The translations under genes were made by a program, and so were the position numbers. This document shows positions 44,123-53,140 of a DNA stretch of 64,000 nt, in pieces (the stretch's first letter is position 1; each line of letters begins with the position of its first letter). Source of the stretch: Bacteroidales bacterium (GTDB taxonomy: Bacteria > Bacteroidota > Bacteroidia > Bacteroidales > F082); the NCBI GenBank assembly GCA_017394865.1, contig JAFPWT010000018.1, positions 1 through 64,000 on the forward strand, given 5' to 3'. The notes beneath the pieces are model-generated. The model was not told the DNA's origin, did not search any database, and worked only from the letters and a program-made list of their open reading frames with translations.

Positions 44123-44539
44123 TTATGAATACCTTAATTTCTGCAATACCTCGTTGATGAGGGTGCTTGAGGTGCCTTTTGTATATGGGAAATATACGAT
44201 CTTAACTCCGACTTCTGCAAACTGCTTTTCGTAGGCATCCCATTTAGCTGTTCCTTTCCAGTCATCGCCGACAAACATCACGTTGAAATGAAGCTTCTCC
44301 CAAGCTTCCATCTTGTTCATATTTACTTGCGGTACGACTTCATCGACATATTTTATAGCTTTGACGATTTCCAGTCTTTCCTCGAAAGGGATGACGGCAT
44401 GTTTGTGCTTGTACATGACGAGGTCGTCGGTGGAAACGCCGACAATGAGATGGTCGCACTGTTCTTTGGCTTTCCTGAGAAGGTTAAGGTGTCCGATGTG
44501 AAACAGGTCGAAAACTCCTGTGGTATAACCGATGATCAT
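44123..44539 (-). CDS. tagD: Glycerol-3-phosphate cytidylyltransferase
   Basis: 138 aa, the normal size. The nucleotidyltransferase motif FDLFHIGHLNLL (HxGH at residues 14-17) and the C-terminal KGTSSTLI, in place of the classical RTEGISTT, fit TagD/GCT. MFVGDDWKGTAKWD is typical of CDP-glycerol synthases. It makes CDP-glycerol from CTP and glycerol-3-phosphate for the adjacent TagF-like transferase. It is 8 bp after the asparagine-synthase-like gene in a minus-strand operon. Confidence 0.92.
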   Translation of the reverse strand: MIIGYTTGVFDLFHIGHLNLLRKAKEQCDHLIVGVSTDDLVMYKHKHAVIPFEERLEIVKAIKYVDEVVPQVNMNKMEAWEKLHFNVMFVGDDWKGTAKWDAYEKQFAEVGVKIVYFPYTKGTSSTLINEVLQKLRYS

Positions 44540-44547
44540 GGCAGAGA

Positions 44548-45588
44548 TTATTTTTCGTGGAGATTTAGGAATCGTTCAAGGCAGTACAAAAGCCATTTTT
44601 GGTTGCCGTTGAAACGGCTAACGTCGATATTTGAGAGGAACTCAGGTCGTTTGGGGCCTTTCCAATCGGCGAAGTAATTGTCGACGGGACGGGGCATTGG
44701 AACTTTTTCTGGAACGGGCAGATCAGGGTATTTTATTGAGAACAATTGCCTGATGAGGTATTTTGATTCTCCATTCCTGATCCGGTTCAGATCGAGTGGT
44801 TCCGCCAAATAAAGTGAGGCGTATGGGTCGAGATAAGGCATGCCGGCAGCTTTAAAGGCATTTTGATAGGAGGCGTAGCTTTCGTCGATGGTGATGTCTT
44901 GGAAGAATTGGAGGAAGTCTATTTTGTTGCCTGGGAGGCGGTAACGTTCAAACAGATAAGTCATGGGGACGGGCTCTCTCAAGACTTCTGAAGGGGTAAT
45001 GTAGGTGTATCTCTTCTCGAAATCATCGATATTCCAATCCTTGGAGAGCAGTTTGTCCATACCTCCAAAAACATAATCGCTTCCGTCTCCGATGATCATG
45101 AGGGAGACGCCGTCTTGCTCTGCCTGTTTGGCGGCCTGGAAGATCTGAGGCTCAATGGAGTGGACGGGTGCGCCTTTGACGCTCATTACTTCGTCAAGAC
45201 ACCGGTCGATGATGTCCCAGTTGATATCGACATAGTGAAGGTTGAGCTTGTATTTTTGTGCATATTTTTCGGCTCGGTGCAATTCTTCTGATTGGAATGT
45301 CCCGTTTAAGAACCGGAAAGTATAGGCATCGCAACCCGTCATGTATGAAGCCAAAATGGCTGAATCCATGCCGCCTGACAAAAGGAGACTCTTTTTTTTG
45401 TCATTGATTTTGTCAAAAGTCTGTTGAATGGCCTTGTCTATGTCTTGGACCGTGTGAACATGTGTCCTCTCTTCTACGGGCATCTGTTTGAAAACTTGAT
45501 GGTGTAGCCCTTCATAGAATTCTTTATTAGGGTCTTCAACATATCTCAAAACGAGATAAGAGCTTGCGCAATAGTTTTTATCAATCAT
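44548..45588 (-). CDS. Stand-alone asparagine-synthase-type ATP-pyrophosphatase
   Basis: 346 aa. The PP-loop LLLSGGMDSAILASY (about residues 66-80) and LMIIGDGSDYVFGGMD are typical of the asparagine synthase C-terminal domain. The glutaminase domain that begins with a catalytic Cys2 in AsnB is absent, and the protein starts MIDKNYCASSYLVLRYV. It could adenylate a carboxylate and form an amide with ammonia or with a partner glutaminase, for example on a uronic acid or amino-acid decoration of a polysaccharide. This is inference from the domain and from its place between tagD and a glycosyltransferase. True asparagine synthesis is less likely. Confidence 0.8.
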   Translation of the reverse strand: MIDKNYCASSYLVLRYVEDPNKEFYEGLHHQVFKQMPVEERTHVHTVQDIDKAIQQTFDKINDKKKSLLLSGGMDSAILASYMTGCDAYTFRFLNGTFQSEELHRAEKYAQKYKLNLHYVDINWDIIDRCLDEVMSVKGAPVHSIEPQIFQAAKQAEQDGVSLMIIGDGSDYVFGGMDKLLSKDWNIDDFEKRYTYITPSEVLREPVPMTYLFERYRLPGNKIDFLQFFQDITIDESYASYQNAFKAAGMPYLDPYASLYLAEPLDLNRIRNGESKYLIRQLFSIKYPDLPVPEKVPMPRPVDNYFADWKGPKRPEFLSNIDVSRFNGNQKWLLYCLERFLNLHEK

Positions 45589-45609
45589 GTATTTATTAAT
45601 TTTCTTATT

Positions 45610-46920
45610 TTACTTTCTTTCGTAATGATTCAAAAGGCTTGCAAAGTCTCCGGCCAAGGCCTTTCGGGAGTATTTCTCTATCTCTTGGCTCTTGTTGGAT
45701 GGCAAGCCGGTTTCCACGTATTGTTGATAGTATTTTTTGATGGTTTCTTTCATCTTTTCCCTATCGTCAAAGTCAACGGTTTGTCCGGTGTGGGTTTCGT
45801 TGATGATGCGAGCCGCGTCGCCGTTTTCGGGGCCGATGCAGAGGATGGGGCGGCCCGATGCCAGGTACTCGAACAGCTTCCCGGTCAGGATGCCTTTGGC
45901 ATTGGGGGTGTTGTTGATGAACAGCAGCAGCATTTGCGAGGACTGTTGCAATTGGAGTACTTGGTCGTGAGGCATATAAGGAATGATTTCGACGATCTCT
46001 TGCAGGTTGCTGTCGGCGATGGATCGGACAACCGATTGGTCAACCTGGCCGATGAGCTTTATTTTTAACGCTTTTCGGAATGTCTCGCTTTCAGATGCCA
46101 GTTCGTGTAAGGCCTGCCACAGTTGATGTTCGTTGCGGTTGGCGCCGATGATGCCGATATGGGTGAGGGTGAAGTCTTTCGACAGGGGCATGGTTGTTGG
46201 CTGGGTCTGGGCATCCCAGTCGTAGCCATTGGGGATCACTGTCGGGTTGTCAGCTCCCAGCCGTTTCAGCCCTTCGGCCATGTCCCAGCCTATGGCCACC
46301 ACCTTGTCGGCTTTGGTGAGTACTCGGTGTTCCAGGCGGTGGTGTTTGCGGTTGGCCCAGCGGGTGAGATGCAGGTCACCGTAGAAGTCGATTTCCGTCC
46401 AGGGGTCGCGGAAGTCGGCGATCCAGGGGAGGCCCAGGGCTGCTTTCAGCTTCATGGCGATCAGGTGCATGGAGTGGGGCGGACCTGTACTGATGATGGC
46501 ATCCACAGGATGTTCTTTTAGATAGCTTTTAAGGTATCTCACTGAGGGCTTTACCCACCAGCAGCGGGCATCGGGGATGAAGAAGTTGCCGCGGATCCAT
46601 ACCGACAGGCGTTCTTTCCAGCCCTTTTGCTTACCTGTTTCGTCGATGAAACCTGCCTTTACCTTTTGTTCTTTCTTGATGCCTAGAAACTTCTTGTAGA
46701 AGTTGTAAGGTTCCACGATGGGTCGGCGGATGACTTCGGCTTCGGGGCAGACGTCTTTTTCCAGTGAAGGGTCTTCCACTGGGTATTCTGCGCCTTCGGC
46801 GGTGTAGATCACAGGTTGCCAGCCGTTCTCGGGGAGGTACTTCGACATCTTCAGCCAGCGTTGAACGCCGCTGCCGCCCGATGGAGGCCAGTAATACGTG
46901 ATGATCAGGACCCGCTTCAT
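45610..46920 (-). CDS. Glycosyltransferase (GT4-like)
   Basis: 436 aa. The N-terminal GT-B donor region KRVLIITYYWPPSGGSGVQRWLK and DAIISTGPPHSMHLI, with LPWIADFRDPWTE, are typical of a family seen in Bacteroidota polysaccharide clusters. The C-terminal domain has IPNGYDW, NNTPNAKGILTGKLFEYLASGRPIL and ETHTGQTVDF. It is a probable sugar transferase in glycan assembly; the specificity is unknown. It overlaps the YfhO-like gene by 4 bp and is followed after 21 bp by the asparagine-synthase-like gene. Confidence 0.86.
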   Translation of the reverse strand: MKRVLIITYYWPPSGGSGVQRWLKMSKYLPENGWQPVIYTAEGAEYPVEDPSLEKDVCPEAEVIRRPIVEPYNFYKKFLGIKKEQKVKAGFIDETGKQKGWKERLSVWIRGNFFIPDARCWWVKPSVRYLKSYLKEHPVDAIISTGPPHSMHLIAMKLKAALGLPWIADFRDPWTEIDFYGDLHLTRWANRKHHRLEHRVLTKADKVVAIGWDMAEGLKRLGADNPTVIPNGYDWDAQTQPTTMPLSKDFTLTHIGIIGANRNEHQLWQALHELASESETFRKALKIKLIGQVDQSVVRSIADSNLQEIVEIIPYMPHDQVLQLQQSSQMLLLFINNTPNAKGILTGKLFEYLASGRPILCIGPENGDAARIINETHTGQTVDFDDREKMKETIKKYYQQYVETGLPSNKSQEIEKYSRKALAGDFASLLNHYERK

Positions 46921-49529
46921 GCCTTCTTCTCTTCTTTCTTCGGTCTGAAGATGCTGATAATGCTGATGACGATGGCGATTACCAATCCGAGGATCATCAA
47001 CGAAGAACTTGCCAGCTGGATGGTGTTACCCGTCTTCCAGATGCCTGGCTCATACTTCATCACAATCTGATGCTCACCGCTCGGAATCAAGGCGCTGCGC
47101 AACAGATAATTTGCTCTCAACAACGGATGCTCTTTGCCGTCGACATACAACTTCCAGCCTGTGTCGCTCCAAATCTCGGAGAACACCACCAGCTGATCGT
47201 TTGCCGCCTTGAAACTGTAGGTGAGTTTGTTGGGCTTGTATTCGGTCAGGGTGACTTGTCCGAGGTCGCCGGTGAAGGTGTAGTCGCCGACTTCCTTCTT
47301 GAATTCGTCGTTGATGACGGCGGTGTGACGTAGGTTGGTGGTGTCGATAGCTTGGAACTCTTCGTTAGGGGTTGCTACCCATTTCACGTCGTTGACGATC
47401 CAGGCGTTGCCGAAGGCATAGGGGTTCTCGATGGGAATGGGCTCAGGTCTCTGGTTCGAATTGGAGGGTTTGGGATTGTATATGATATATTTGGTATTCA
47501 ACATGTTGAGTCTCTGCAGCCAGGGGAGGATGATGTCGGCGCTTTTGTTGTCGGAGAGGTTCTGGTAGAGATATTTGATTTCGAGGCTGAGGTAGCCGTT
47601 GATCAGGTCTTGGTAACGACGCGGTTTGGCTGCGTGGTATCCGCCGATGGACTTGTGGAAATAGGAGGTGCTGGCATCGTTGAACACGTTGGATAATTCG
47701 TTCTCGGAGGCGGGTAAGTTGAGGACTCTGTAGTCAGGAGTTTTGTCGTTAAGGATATACTGGTCGGCTACGGAGGCTTTGAAAGGTCTGTCAGCCTGCG
47801 TTTTTGGAATGAAATCCTTATCGTTGAGGTAGCGTCTATCGACGGGAATCGTATCGATGAGAACAAGGGCGATAAGGGCGACAAATGCGACCGCGGAGAT
47901 GGTCTTCTGCTTTTTGTTCGGTGCCGTTTCTTTGTCGCGAGAGAACTTCGGAAGGATGGTCAGCAAGTAGACTGGGATGGCAGCCAGGACGATAAACAGC
48001 AGGCTGCGGAGGGTGTCGCTGCGGAAGATGGCCACGCGGACTCCGGTGAGTTCTTCTTCAAAGGTGGCTTGGTTCAACTGTAGGCCGTAGTTTCGGAGAT
48101 AGTTGAGCAACTCGGCGTTGTATTTTTGGTCGTTGCTTCCGGTGAAACTAAAGAACAGCCTGGGTGCTATATAGAAGAGCAGGCATATTCCGGCGGTGAT
48201 TCCGAAAGCAATAAAGAAATTCCTTTTGTTTTTCTTGAGGTTTTCGGGATGTTTCACCACCTCAGCCAGTCCCATAAAGCCCAGTAACGGCATGCACACT
48301 TCGGCGATGACCAAGGCCAGTGATACGCCTCGGAACTTGTTGTAGCCAGGGATGTAGTCGATGAAGAAGTCGGTGAGTCCCGTGAAGTTCTTGCCCCAAC
48401 TGAGCAAGATGGAGAGCAGGGTGGCGGCAAGGAGTGCCCATTTCATCTTGCCTTTCACGGTCAAGGCGCCCAGCAGGAACAGGAAGACGACGATGGCACC
48501 CACGTAGACGGGACCGCTGGTGAAGGGCTGGTCGCCCCAATAGGATTGGCTGTTGGCTACGGCTATTTTATAGTCGCCCTGTACTCGGTCTAAATACTTC
48601 GGGTAGTCGTCTTCGATGCGTCCGGAGGCTCCTCCTTTTACATTTGGGATCATCAAGCTCCATGTCTCACCTATGCCGTAACTCCAGCCTGTGATGTAGC
48701 TGCGTTCCAGGCCTTTGGTTTGGTTGGTGGATTCTTGTGCCAGCACGGGTTTGCCGCGGGTGGTATCGGCACTGTACTTATAGTTGGCGTAGAGCGTTGT
48801 GGTGTTGGTCAAAACGCCTAATATCGCAGCAATAATCAGGCAACCAGTGGCTTTCAAAAACCGGATGATATTCTTTTCGATGATGTCGCTGATGAGTTGT
48901 GCGATGAAGAGGATGATGACGATGAACAGCAGGTAATACGTGATCTGCAGGTGTCCAGCCTTGACTTCGAGGGCTAGGGCGATGGCGGTTAACACGCTGC
49001 CCCATAGGTATTTGCCTTTATAGGTCAGTAGCATTCCAGCGATGACAGGCGCCATGTAGGCCATAGCCATCGCCTTGCTGTTGTGTCCAACCCCGAGGAT
49101 GATGAAGATGTATGAAGCCAACCCGTAGGCCAGTCCTCCAATGGCGCTGACCCAAACGCCGCAGTCCAGTATCAACAGAAGGAGGAAAAAGCCCAACATG
49201 CTGATGAAAACGGATCCGATAGATTGGGGGAGGCTTATTCTCAAGGTCTTGTCAAACGGATTCATCAGGTTACTTTTGTTAATAACTGATATGTTCCATG
49301 CGGGCATGCCGCCGAACATGGAGTTGGTCCACAAAGCCTCTTCTCCAGTGGCTTGGCGATAGTCTATAATCTCTTTCGACATGCCTTTGTGCATCATGAT
49401 GTCGCTCTGTCGGATGCGTTTGCCGTCGACGACAGGGTAGAAGTAAGCATAGGTGATCAAGGCAAAACCGAGTATGCAAGCTATTATGGCAACAGCGTTA
49501 ATGAGCTTTTTTTTGGATGTGTCTTTCAT
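46917..49529 (-). CDS. YfhO-family polytopic membrane protein
   Basis: 870 aa. Roughly 12-14 membrane helices fill the first 500 residues, for example FVSAIGGLAYGLASYIFIILG-type segments near 130. A large extracytoplasmic domain (about 570-830) comes before a last helix near 835-860 and a basic end (FRPKKEEKKA). This is the YfhO layout. Characterised relatives are GT-C-like proteins that help glycosylate lipoteichoic acid or other surface polymers. A role in modifying the glycan made by the downstream genes is therefore plausible. It is first of five minus-strand genes down to the TagF-like gene. No convincing promoter was found in the 74 bp to hddA. Confidence 0.83.
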   Translation of the reverse strand: MKDTSKKKLINAVAIIACILGFALITYAYFYPVVDGKRIRQSDIMMHKGMSKEIIDYRQATGEEALWTNSMFGGMPAWNISVINKSNLMNPFDKTLRISLPQSIGSVFISMLGFFLLLLILDCGVWVSAIGGLAYGLASYIFIILGVGHNSKAMAMAYMAPVIAGMLLTYKGKYLWGSVLTAIALALEVKAGHLQITYYLLFIVIILFIAQLISDIIEKNIIRFLKATGCLIIAAILGVLTNTTTLYANYKYSADTTRGKPVLAQESTNQTKGLERSYITGWSYGIGETWSLMIPNVKGGASGRIEDDYPKYLDRVQGDYKIAVANSQSYWGDQPFTSGPVYVGAIVVFLFLLGALTVKGKMKWALLAATLLSILLSWGKNFTGLTDFFIDYIPGYNKFRGVSLALVIAEVCMPLLGFMGLAEVVKHPENLKKNKRNFFIAFGITAGICLLFYIAPRLFFSFTGSNDQKYNAELLNYLRNYGLQLNQATFEEELTGVRVAIFRSDTLRSLLFIVLAAIPVYLLTILPKFSRDKETAPNKKQKTISAVAFVALIALVLIDTIPVDRRYLNDKDFIPKTQADRPFKASVADQYILNDKTPDYRVLNLPASENELSNVFNDASTSYFHKSIGGYHAAKPRRYQDLINGYLSLEIKYLYQNLSDNKSADIILPWLQRLNMLNTKYIIYNPKPSNSNQRPEPIPIENPYAFGNAWIVNDVKWVATPNEEFQAIDTTNLRHTAVINDEFKKEVGDYTFTGDLGQVTLTEYKPNKLTYSFKAANDQLVVFSEIWSDTGWKLYVDGKEHPLLRANYLLRSALIPSGEHQIVMKYEPGIWKTGNTIQLASSSLMILGLVIAIVISIISIFRPKKEEKKA

Positions 49530-49570
49530 TGATGGGAATGAGTTTGTTATTTGGCTGCGAATTTACAATA

Positions 49571-49586
49571 TATTTTTGTATTTTTG
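49571..49586 (+). promoter_or_regulatory. Promoter of hddA operon (two adjoining -7 boxes)
   Basis: TATTTTTG occurs at 49571-49578 and again at 49579-49586, the latter followed by C. TTTG at 49550-49553 is 17 nt before the first copy. The second copy is 17 nt before the hddA ATG. Confidence 0.55.
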
Positions 49587-49603
49587 CGTCAAAATGTTGA
49601 GAG

Positions 49604-50659
49604 ATGATTATTAGAAGTAAAGCGCCATTGCGAATTGGGCTCGCGGGAGGAGGCAGCGATGTCAGTCCTTATAGCGACATCTATGGCGGCATCATTTTGA
49701 ATGCGACCATCAACCTCTATGCTTACTGCACAATAGAGGAGACGGACGACGGCCTTGTGACTGTGGAGAGCTACGACAGCGATTGCTTTGAGAGCTATCC
49801 GCTTAGCCGCCAGTTGGAAATTGATGGCAAGGCTTCGCTCCTGAAAGGAACTTACAACCGCGTGATGCGTGATTTTAACATTCCATCGAAGGCCTGCAAG
49901 ATTACCACCTATAACGATGCGCCCGCGGGGTCCGGCCTAGGTACCTCATCGACTATGGTAGTGGCCATCTTGAAAGCGTTTGTGGAATGGTATAGCTTGC
50001 CGTTGGGCGACTACGAGATCGCGCGTCTGGCCTACGAGATTGAGCGTAAGGACCTCGACCTATCGGGCGGTAAACAAGACCAATATGCCGCCGCTTTTGG
50101 CGGGTTCAATTATATGGAGTTTCTGAAAGACGACATGGTGATCATCAATCCGCTCAAAGTGAAACGCTGGATCATCGACGAACTGGAGGCCAGTATCGTT
50201 CTGTATTTCACGGGTCGTTCACGGAGTTCCGCCGCCATCATCGACGAACAGAAAAAAAACATCACCACGGGCAACACCCAATCCATTGAGGCAATGCATC
50301 GCATCAAGCAAAGCGCGGTGGAGATGAAACTCGCGGTGCTGAAAGGCGACATGAAGGAATTCGCCCGAATCATTGGATCTGCTTGGGAAGACAAGAAAAA
50401 GATGGCGGGAGCGATCACCAACCCGGTCATTGAAGAAGCCTTTGCCGTTGCCACCAAGGCGGGAGCATTGGCAGGTAAGGTCAGTGGCGCCGGCGGCGGC
50501 GGCTTCATCATGTTCTGTGTGGAGCCGACTAAGAAAAAGGCGGTGATGGAGGCCCTCGATCAATTGGATGGCTATACGCTGCAGTTCAATTTCACCGATG
50601 GCGGAGCGCATGGCTGGAAAATATATGAAACAGATAGAATAGAGTCATTGAGACATTAG
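49604..50659 (+). CDS. hddA: D-glycero-alpha-D-manno-heptose 7-phosphate kinase
   Basis: 351 aa GHMP-family kinase. RSKAPLRIGLAGGGSDVSPY at the N-terminus, the ATP loop DAPAGSGLGTSSTMV (about residues 104-118) and GKVSGAGGGGFIMF near the C-terminus identify the HddA branch. It phosphorylates C1 of D-glycero-alpha-D-manno-heptose 7-phosphate in the cytoplasm. It begins an operon with gmhA (2-bp gap) and hddC, so the pathway to GDP-heptose for surface glycans is almost complete here. Confidence 0.92.
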   Translation: MIIRSKAPLRIGLAGGGSDVSPYSDIYGGIILNATINLYAYCTIEETDDGLVTVESYDSDCFESYPLSRQLEIDGKASLLKGTYNRVMRDFNIPSKACKITTYNDAPAGSGLGTSSTMVVAILKAFVEWYSLPLGDYEIARLAYEIERKDLDLSGGKQDQYAAAFGGFNYMEFLKDDMVIINPLKVKRWIIDELEASIVLYFTGRSRSSAAIIDEQKKNITTGNTQSIEAMHRIKQSAVEMKLAVLKGDMKEFARIIGSAWEDKKKMAGAITNPVIEEAFAVATKAGALAGKVSGAGGGGFIMFCVEPTKKKAVMEALDQLDGYTLQFNFTDGGAHGWKIYETDRIESLRH

Positions 50660-50661
50660 TT

Positions 50662-51300
50662 ATGGACGAACAACTTCAAATCTTGATTGAAAGGTATCCG
50701 AAATTGTCGGTTTGCAAGGAGGATATCCGCAAAGCATACGTGTTGCTGGAAGAAGCCTTCCGTAATGGGATGAAACTCTTGGTGTGCGGCAATGGCGGCT
50801 CCGCTTCCGACTCGGAACACATTGTTGGTGAGTTGATGAAGGAATTCAAGCTCAAAAGGAAAGTGTATGGCAGCCAGGCTGCAGCACTGAAGGAGATCGA
50901 CCCTGAACTGGGACAGGTCCTGGCCGACAACCTGCAAGGGGCATTGCCAGCCATCTCGCTGACAGGACATTCGTCTTTGCAAACAGCTTTCATGAACGAC
51001 GTGGTGCCGGAATTAGTGTTTGCCCAGCAGGTGAACGGCTATGGGAAAGCAGGGGATGTCTTCCTGGGGATTTCCACCTCGGGTAACAGCAGGAATGTGC
51101 TCTATGCCGCAGTCAATGCTAAAGCCAAAGGGTTGAAAGTGATCGGACTCACTGGCGCCAAGGAGAACAAATTGATGCAGTTCGCCGATGTCTGTATCCG
51201 CGTCCCCGAAACGGAAACGTACAAAATACAGGAATTGCACCTGCCGGTGTATCACTGCCTGTGTCTGATGTTGGAAGAAAAATTTTTTGGAGAAAAGTGA
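50662..51300 (+). CDS. gmhA: D-sedoheptulose 7-phosphate isomerase
   Basis: 212 aa SIS-domain protein. CGNGGSASDSEHIVGELMKEF and STSGNSRNVLYAAVNAKAKG are the GmhA phosphosugar-binding motifs. It converts sedoheptulose 7-phosphate to D-glycero-D-manno-heptose 7-phosphate, the first step of heptose synthesis. It lies between the heptose kinase and the guanylyltransferase. Its TGA overlaps the GTG start of hddC. Confidence 0.94.
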   Translation: MDEQLQILIERYPKLSVCKEDIRKAYVLLEEAFRNGMKLLVCGNGGSASDSEHIVGELMKEFKLKRKVYGSQAAALKEIDPELGQVLADNLQGALPAISLTGHSSLQTAFMNDVVPELVFAQQVNGYGKAGDVFLGISTSGNSRNVLYAAVNAKAKGLKVIGLTGAKENKLMQFADVCIRVPETETYKIQELHLPVYHCLCLMLEEKFFGEK

Positions 51301-52019
51301 AACTTGAAGCGATTGTTTTGGCTGGAGGACTGGGCACTCGGCTCCGTTCCGTGGTAAGCGAAGTGCCTAAGTGCATGGCGCCTGTCAACGGGGAGCCTTT
51401 CTTATACTATCTGTTGTCTGCTTTGTCGCAGTATCGGATCGGTAAGGTGGTGCTTTCCGTTGGCTATAAACATGAATGCATCGAGGAATGGGTGCGGGCT
51501 CATGGAGGAAGTTTTCCGTTTGACATCGACTTCGCTTTGGAGGAAACACCTCTCGGTACAGGTGGCGGCATCCGTCTCGCTTTGGAGAGATGCCATTCGG
51601 ACGCGGTTTGTGTGATGAACGGCGATAGTTTTTTCGATGTCGATTTGGCTCAACTCCGAAAGGCGCACCAACACTCGGGCAAACTGCTGACCATGTCCGT
51701 GAAACGCTTGGTGAATTTCGATAGGTATGGAACAGTGTCCATCGATGAAAGTGGTGCAGTGACGGGCTTCCATGAAAAACGTTTCTGTGAAGACGGCTAT
51801 ATCAACGCTGGTGTGTATATGGTCAGCGACAGGAATTTGCTGAAAGACATGCCGGAGAAGTTTTCGTTTGAGACGGACTTCCTTCAGCCCAAGGCTGCGG
51901 CGGGTTTTGTGCAAGGCTATGTCAGCGACGGTTATTTCATAGATATCGGAATACCTCAGGATTATGCCAAGGCGAATGAGGATTTCAAAACAATCAAGGC
52001 ATGGGGAAAAAGAAGATGA
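51297..52019 (+). CDS. hddC: D-glycero-alpha-D-manno-heptose 1-phosphate guanylyltransferase
   Basis: 240 aa nucleotidyltransferase. VLAGGLGTRLRSVVSEVPKCM is the nucleotide-binding signature, with VMNGDSFFDVD as the metal-binding segment. The start is placed at GTG 51297, preceded by GGAGAAAA and overlapping the gmhA stop as GTGA. An ATG at 51261 would add 12 residues and overlap gmhA by 40 bp. HddC forms GDP-D-glycero-alpha-D-manno-heptose, and the neighbours hddA and gmhA support GDP-heptose rather than another sugar nucleotide. The phosphatase gmhB is not adjacent. Confidence 0.88.
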   Translation: MKLEAIVLAGGLGTRLRSVVSEVPKCMAPVNGEPFLYYLLSALSQYRIGKVVLSVGYKHECIEEWVRAHGGSFPFDIDFALEETPLGTGGGIRLALERCHSDAVCVMNGDSFFDVDLAQLRKAHQHSGKLLTMSVKRLVNFDRYGTVSIDESGAVTGFHEKRFCEDGYINAGVYMVSDRNLLKDMPEKFSFETDFLQPKAAAGFVQGYVSDGYFIDIGIPQDYAKANEDFKTIKAWGKRR

Positions 52020-53134
52020 TATTGGTGGGTACGGCTTATCCGTACCGTGGTGGACTTGCCGTCTATAATGAACGGCTTGCGAGGAGTTTCCAGGAAGAAG
52101 GCTATGAGGTCGAGATATGGACATTTACGGTGCAATATCCCAACTTTCTGTTTCCAGGCAAAACGCAGTTTTCCACCGAGCCCGCACCTGAGGGGTTGGT
52201 GATCCGTCGTGAGTTGAACTCGGTGAATCCGTTCAACTGGTTGAAGGTGGGTCGCCGGCTTCGTAAGGCACAGGCGGATCTGGTGGTGATGCGCTATTGG
52301 ATTCCCTATATGGCTCCTTCCCATGGCTTTATTGCACGCAGGGCGCGTAAAAACGGAAAAACAAAAGTGGTGAGCATACTCGACAATATTGTTCCCCATG
52401 AGAAGGGATTTGCTGATAAGCTGTTGGCCCGTTATTTCATGAATTCCCTCGATGGCGGTGTTACGATGTCAAAATCGGTGTTCCAAGACGCCATGGCCAT
52501 CGATGCAAACAAGAAAGTGGAGTATTGCCCCCACCCGTTGTACGACAATTTCGGCGCGAAGGTCAGCAGGGAAGAGGCCCTGGAATTCATGCATCTCGAT
52601 CCCGATTGCCGTTACATGCTGTTTTTCGGCATTATCCGTGATTACAAGGGCTTGGATCTGTTGCTTCAGGCCATGGGCGACGAACGGCTGAGAAAAATGA
52701 AAGTAAAACTGATTGTCGCCGGCGAGTTCTACAACAATGCGGAGCAATACCATGTCTTGGAACGTCAGCTGGCCATCTCCGACCAGTTGGTTTGGCGTAG
52801 CCAGTTCGTGCCCGATAGCGAGGTAAAATATTATTTCAACGCCGCCGACATCGTGGTACAGCCTTATAAATCGGCCACCCAAAGCGGGGTGACACAGATT
52901 GCCTATCACTTCGAGAAGCCGATGCTCGTTACCGATGTGGGCGGACTGAGGGAAATCGTCCCCAATGGGGTGGTGGGCTATGTTACCTCAGTTGACCCCA
53001 ATCAAATCGCTGATGCCTTGGTTGATTTCTTTGAAAAACAGCGGTATGACGGATTTGTGCAGAATATCCAGGTAGAAAAACAAAAGTATTCTTGGAACCG
53101 GATGGTCGAGACTCTGGTTTCCGTTTCAAAATAG
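52001..53134 (+). CDS. Family 4-type glycosyltransferase
   Basis: 377 aa. MILVGTAYPYRGGLAVYNERLARSF is a GT4 N-terminus, and PYKSATQSGVTQIAYHF with VTDVGGLREIVPNG is the donor-sugar region. A second ATG at 52016, overlapping the hddC stop as ATGA, would give 372 aa and cannot be excluded. As it follows hddA-gmhA-hddC directly, it may use GDP-heptose; this is inference. GT4 enzymes of this layout assemble LPS or capsule repeat units at the inner face of the cytoplasmic membrane. Confidence 0.87.
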   Translation: MGKKKMILVGTAYPYRGGLAVYNERLARSFQEEGYEVEIWTFTVQYPNFLFPGKTQFSTEPAPEGLVIRRELNSVNPFNWLKVGRRLRKAQADLVVMRYWIPYMAPSHGFIARRARKNGKTKVVSILDNIVPHEKGFADKLLARYFMNSLDGGVTMSKSVFQDAMAIDANKKVEYCPHPLYDNFGAKVSREEALEFMHLDPDCRYMLFFGIIRDYKGLDLLLQAMGDERLRKMKVKLIVAGEFYNNAEQYHVLERQLAISDQLVWRSQFVPDSEVKYYFNAADIVVQPYKSATQSGVTQIAYHFEKPMLVTDVGGLREIVPNGVVGYVTSVDPNQIADALVDFFEKQRYDGFVQNIQVEKQKYSWNRMVETLVSVSK

Positions 53135-53140
53135 TATGTC

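Noticed and set aside
49558-49565. TAAATTCG as the -7 box for the YfhO-family gene
   Set aside because: It has a mismatch at a conserved T and no -33 element at a usable distance, so it was not listed as a feature.
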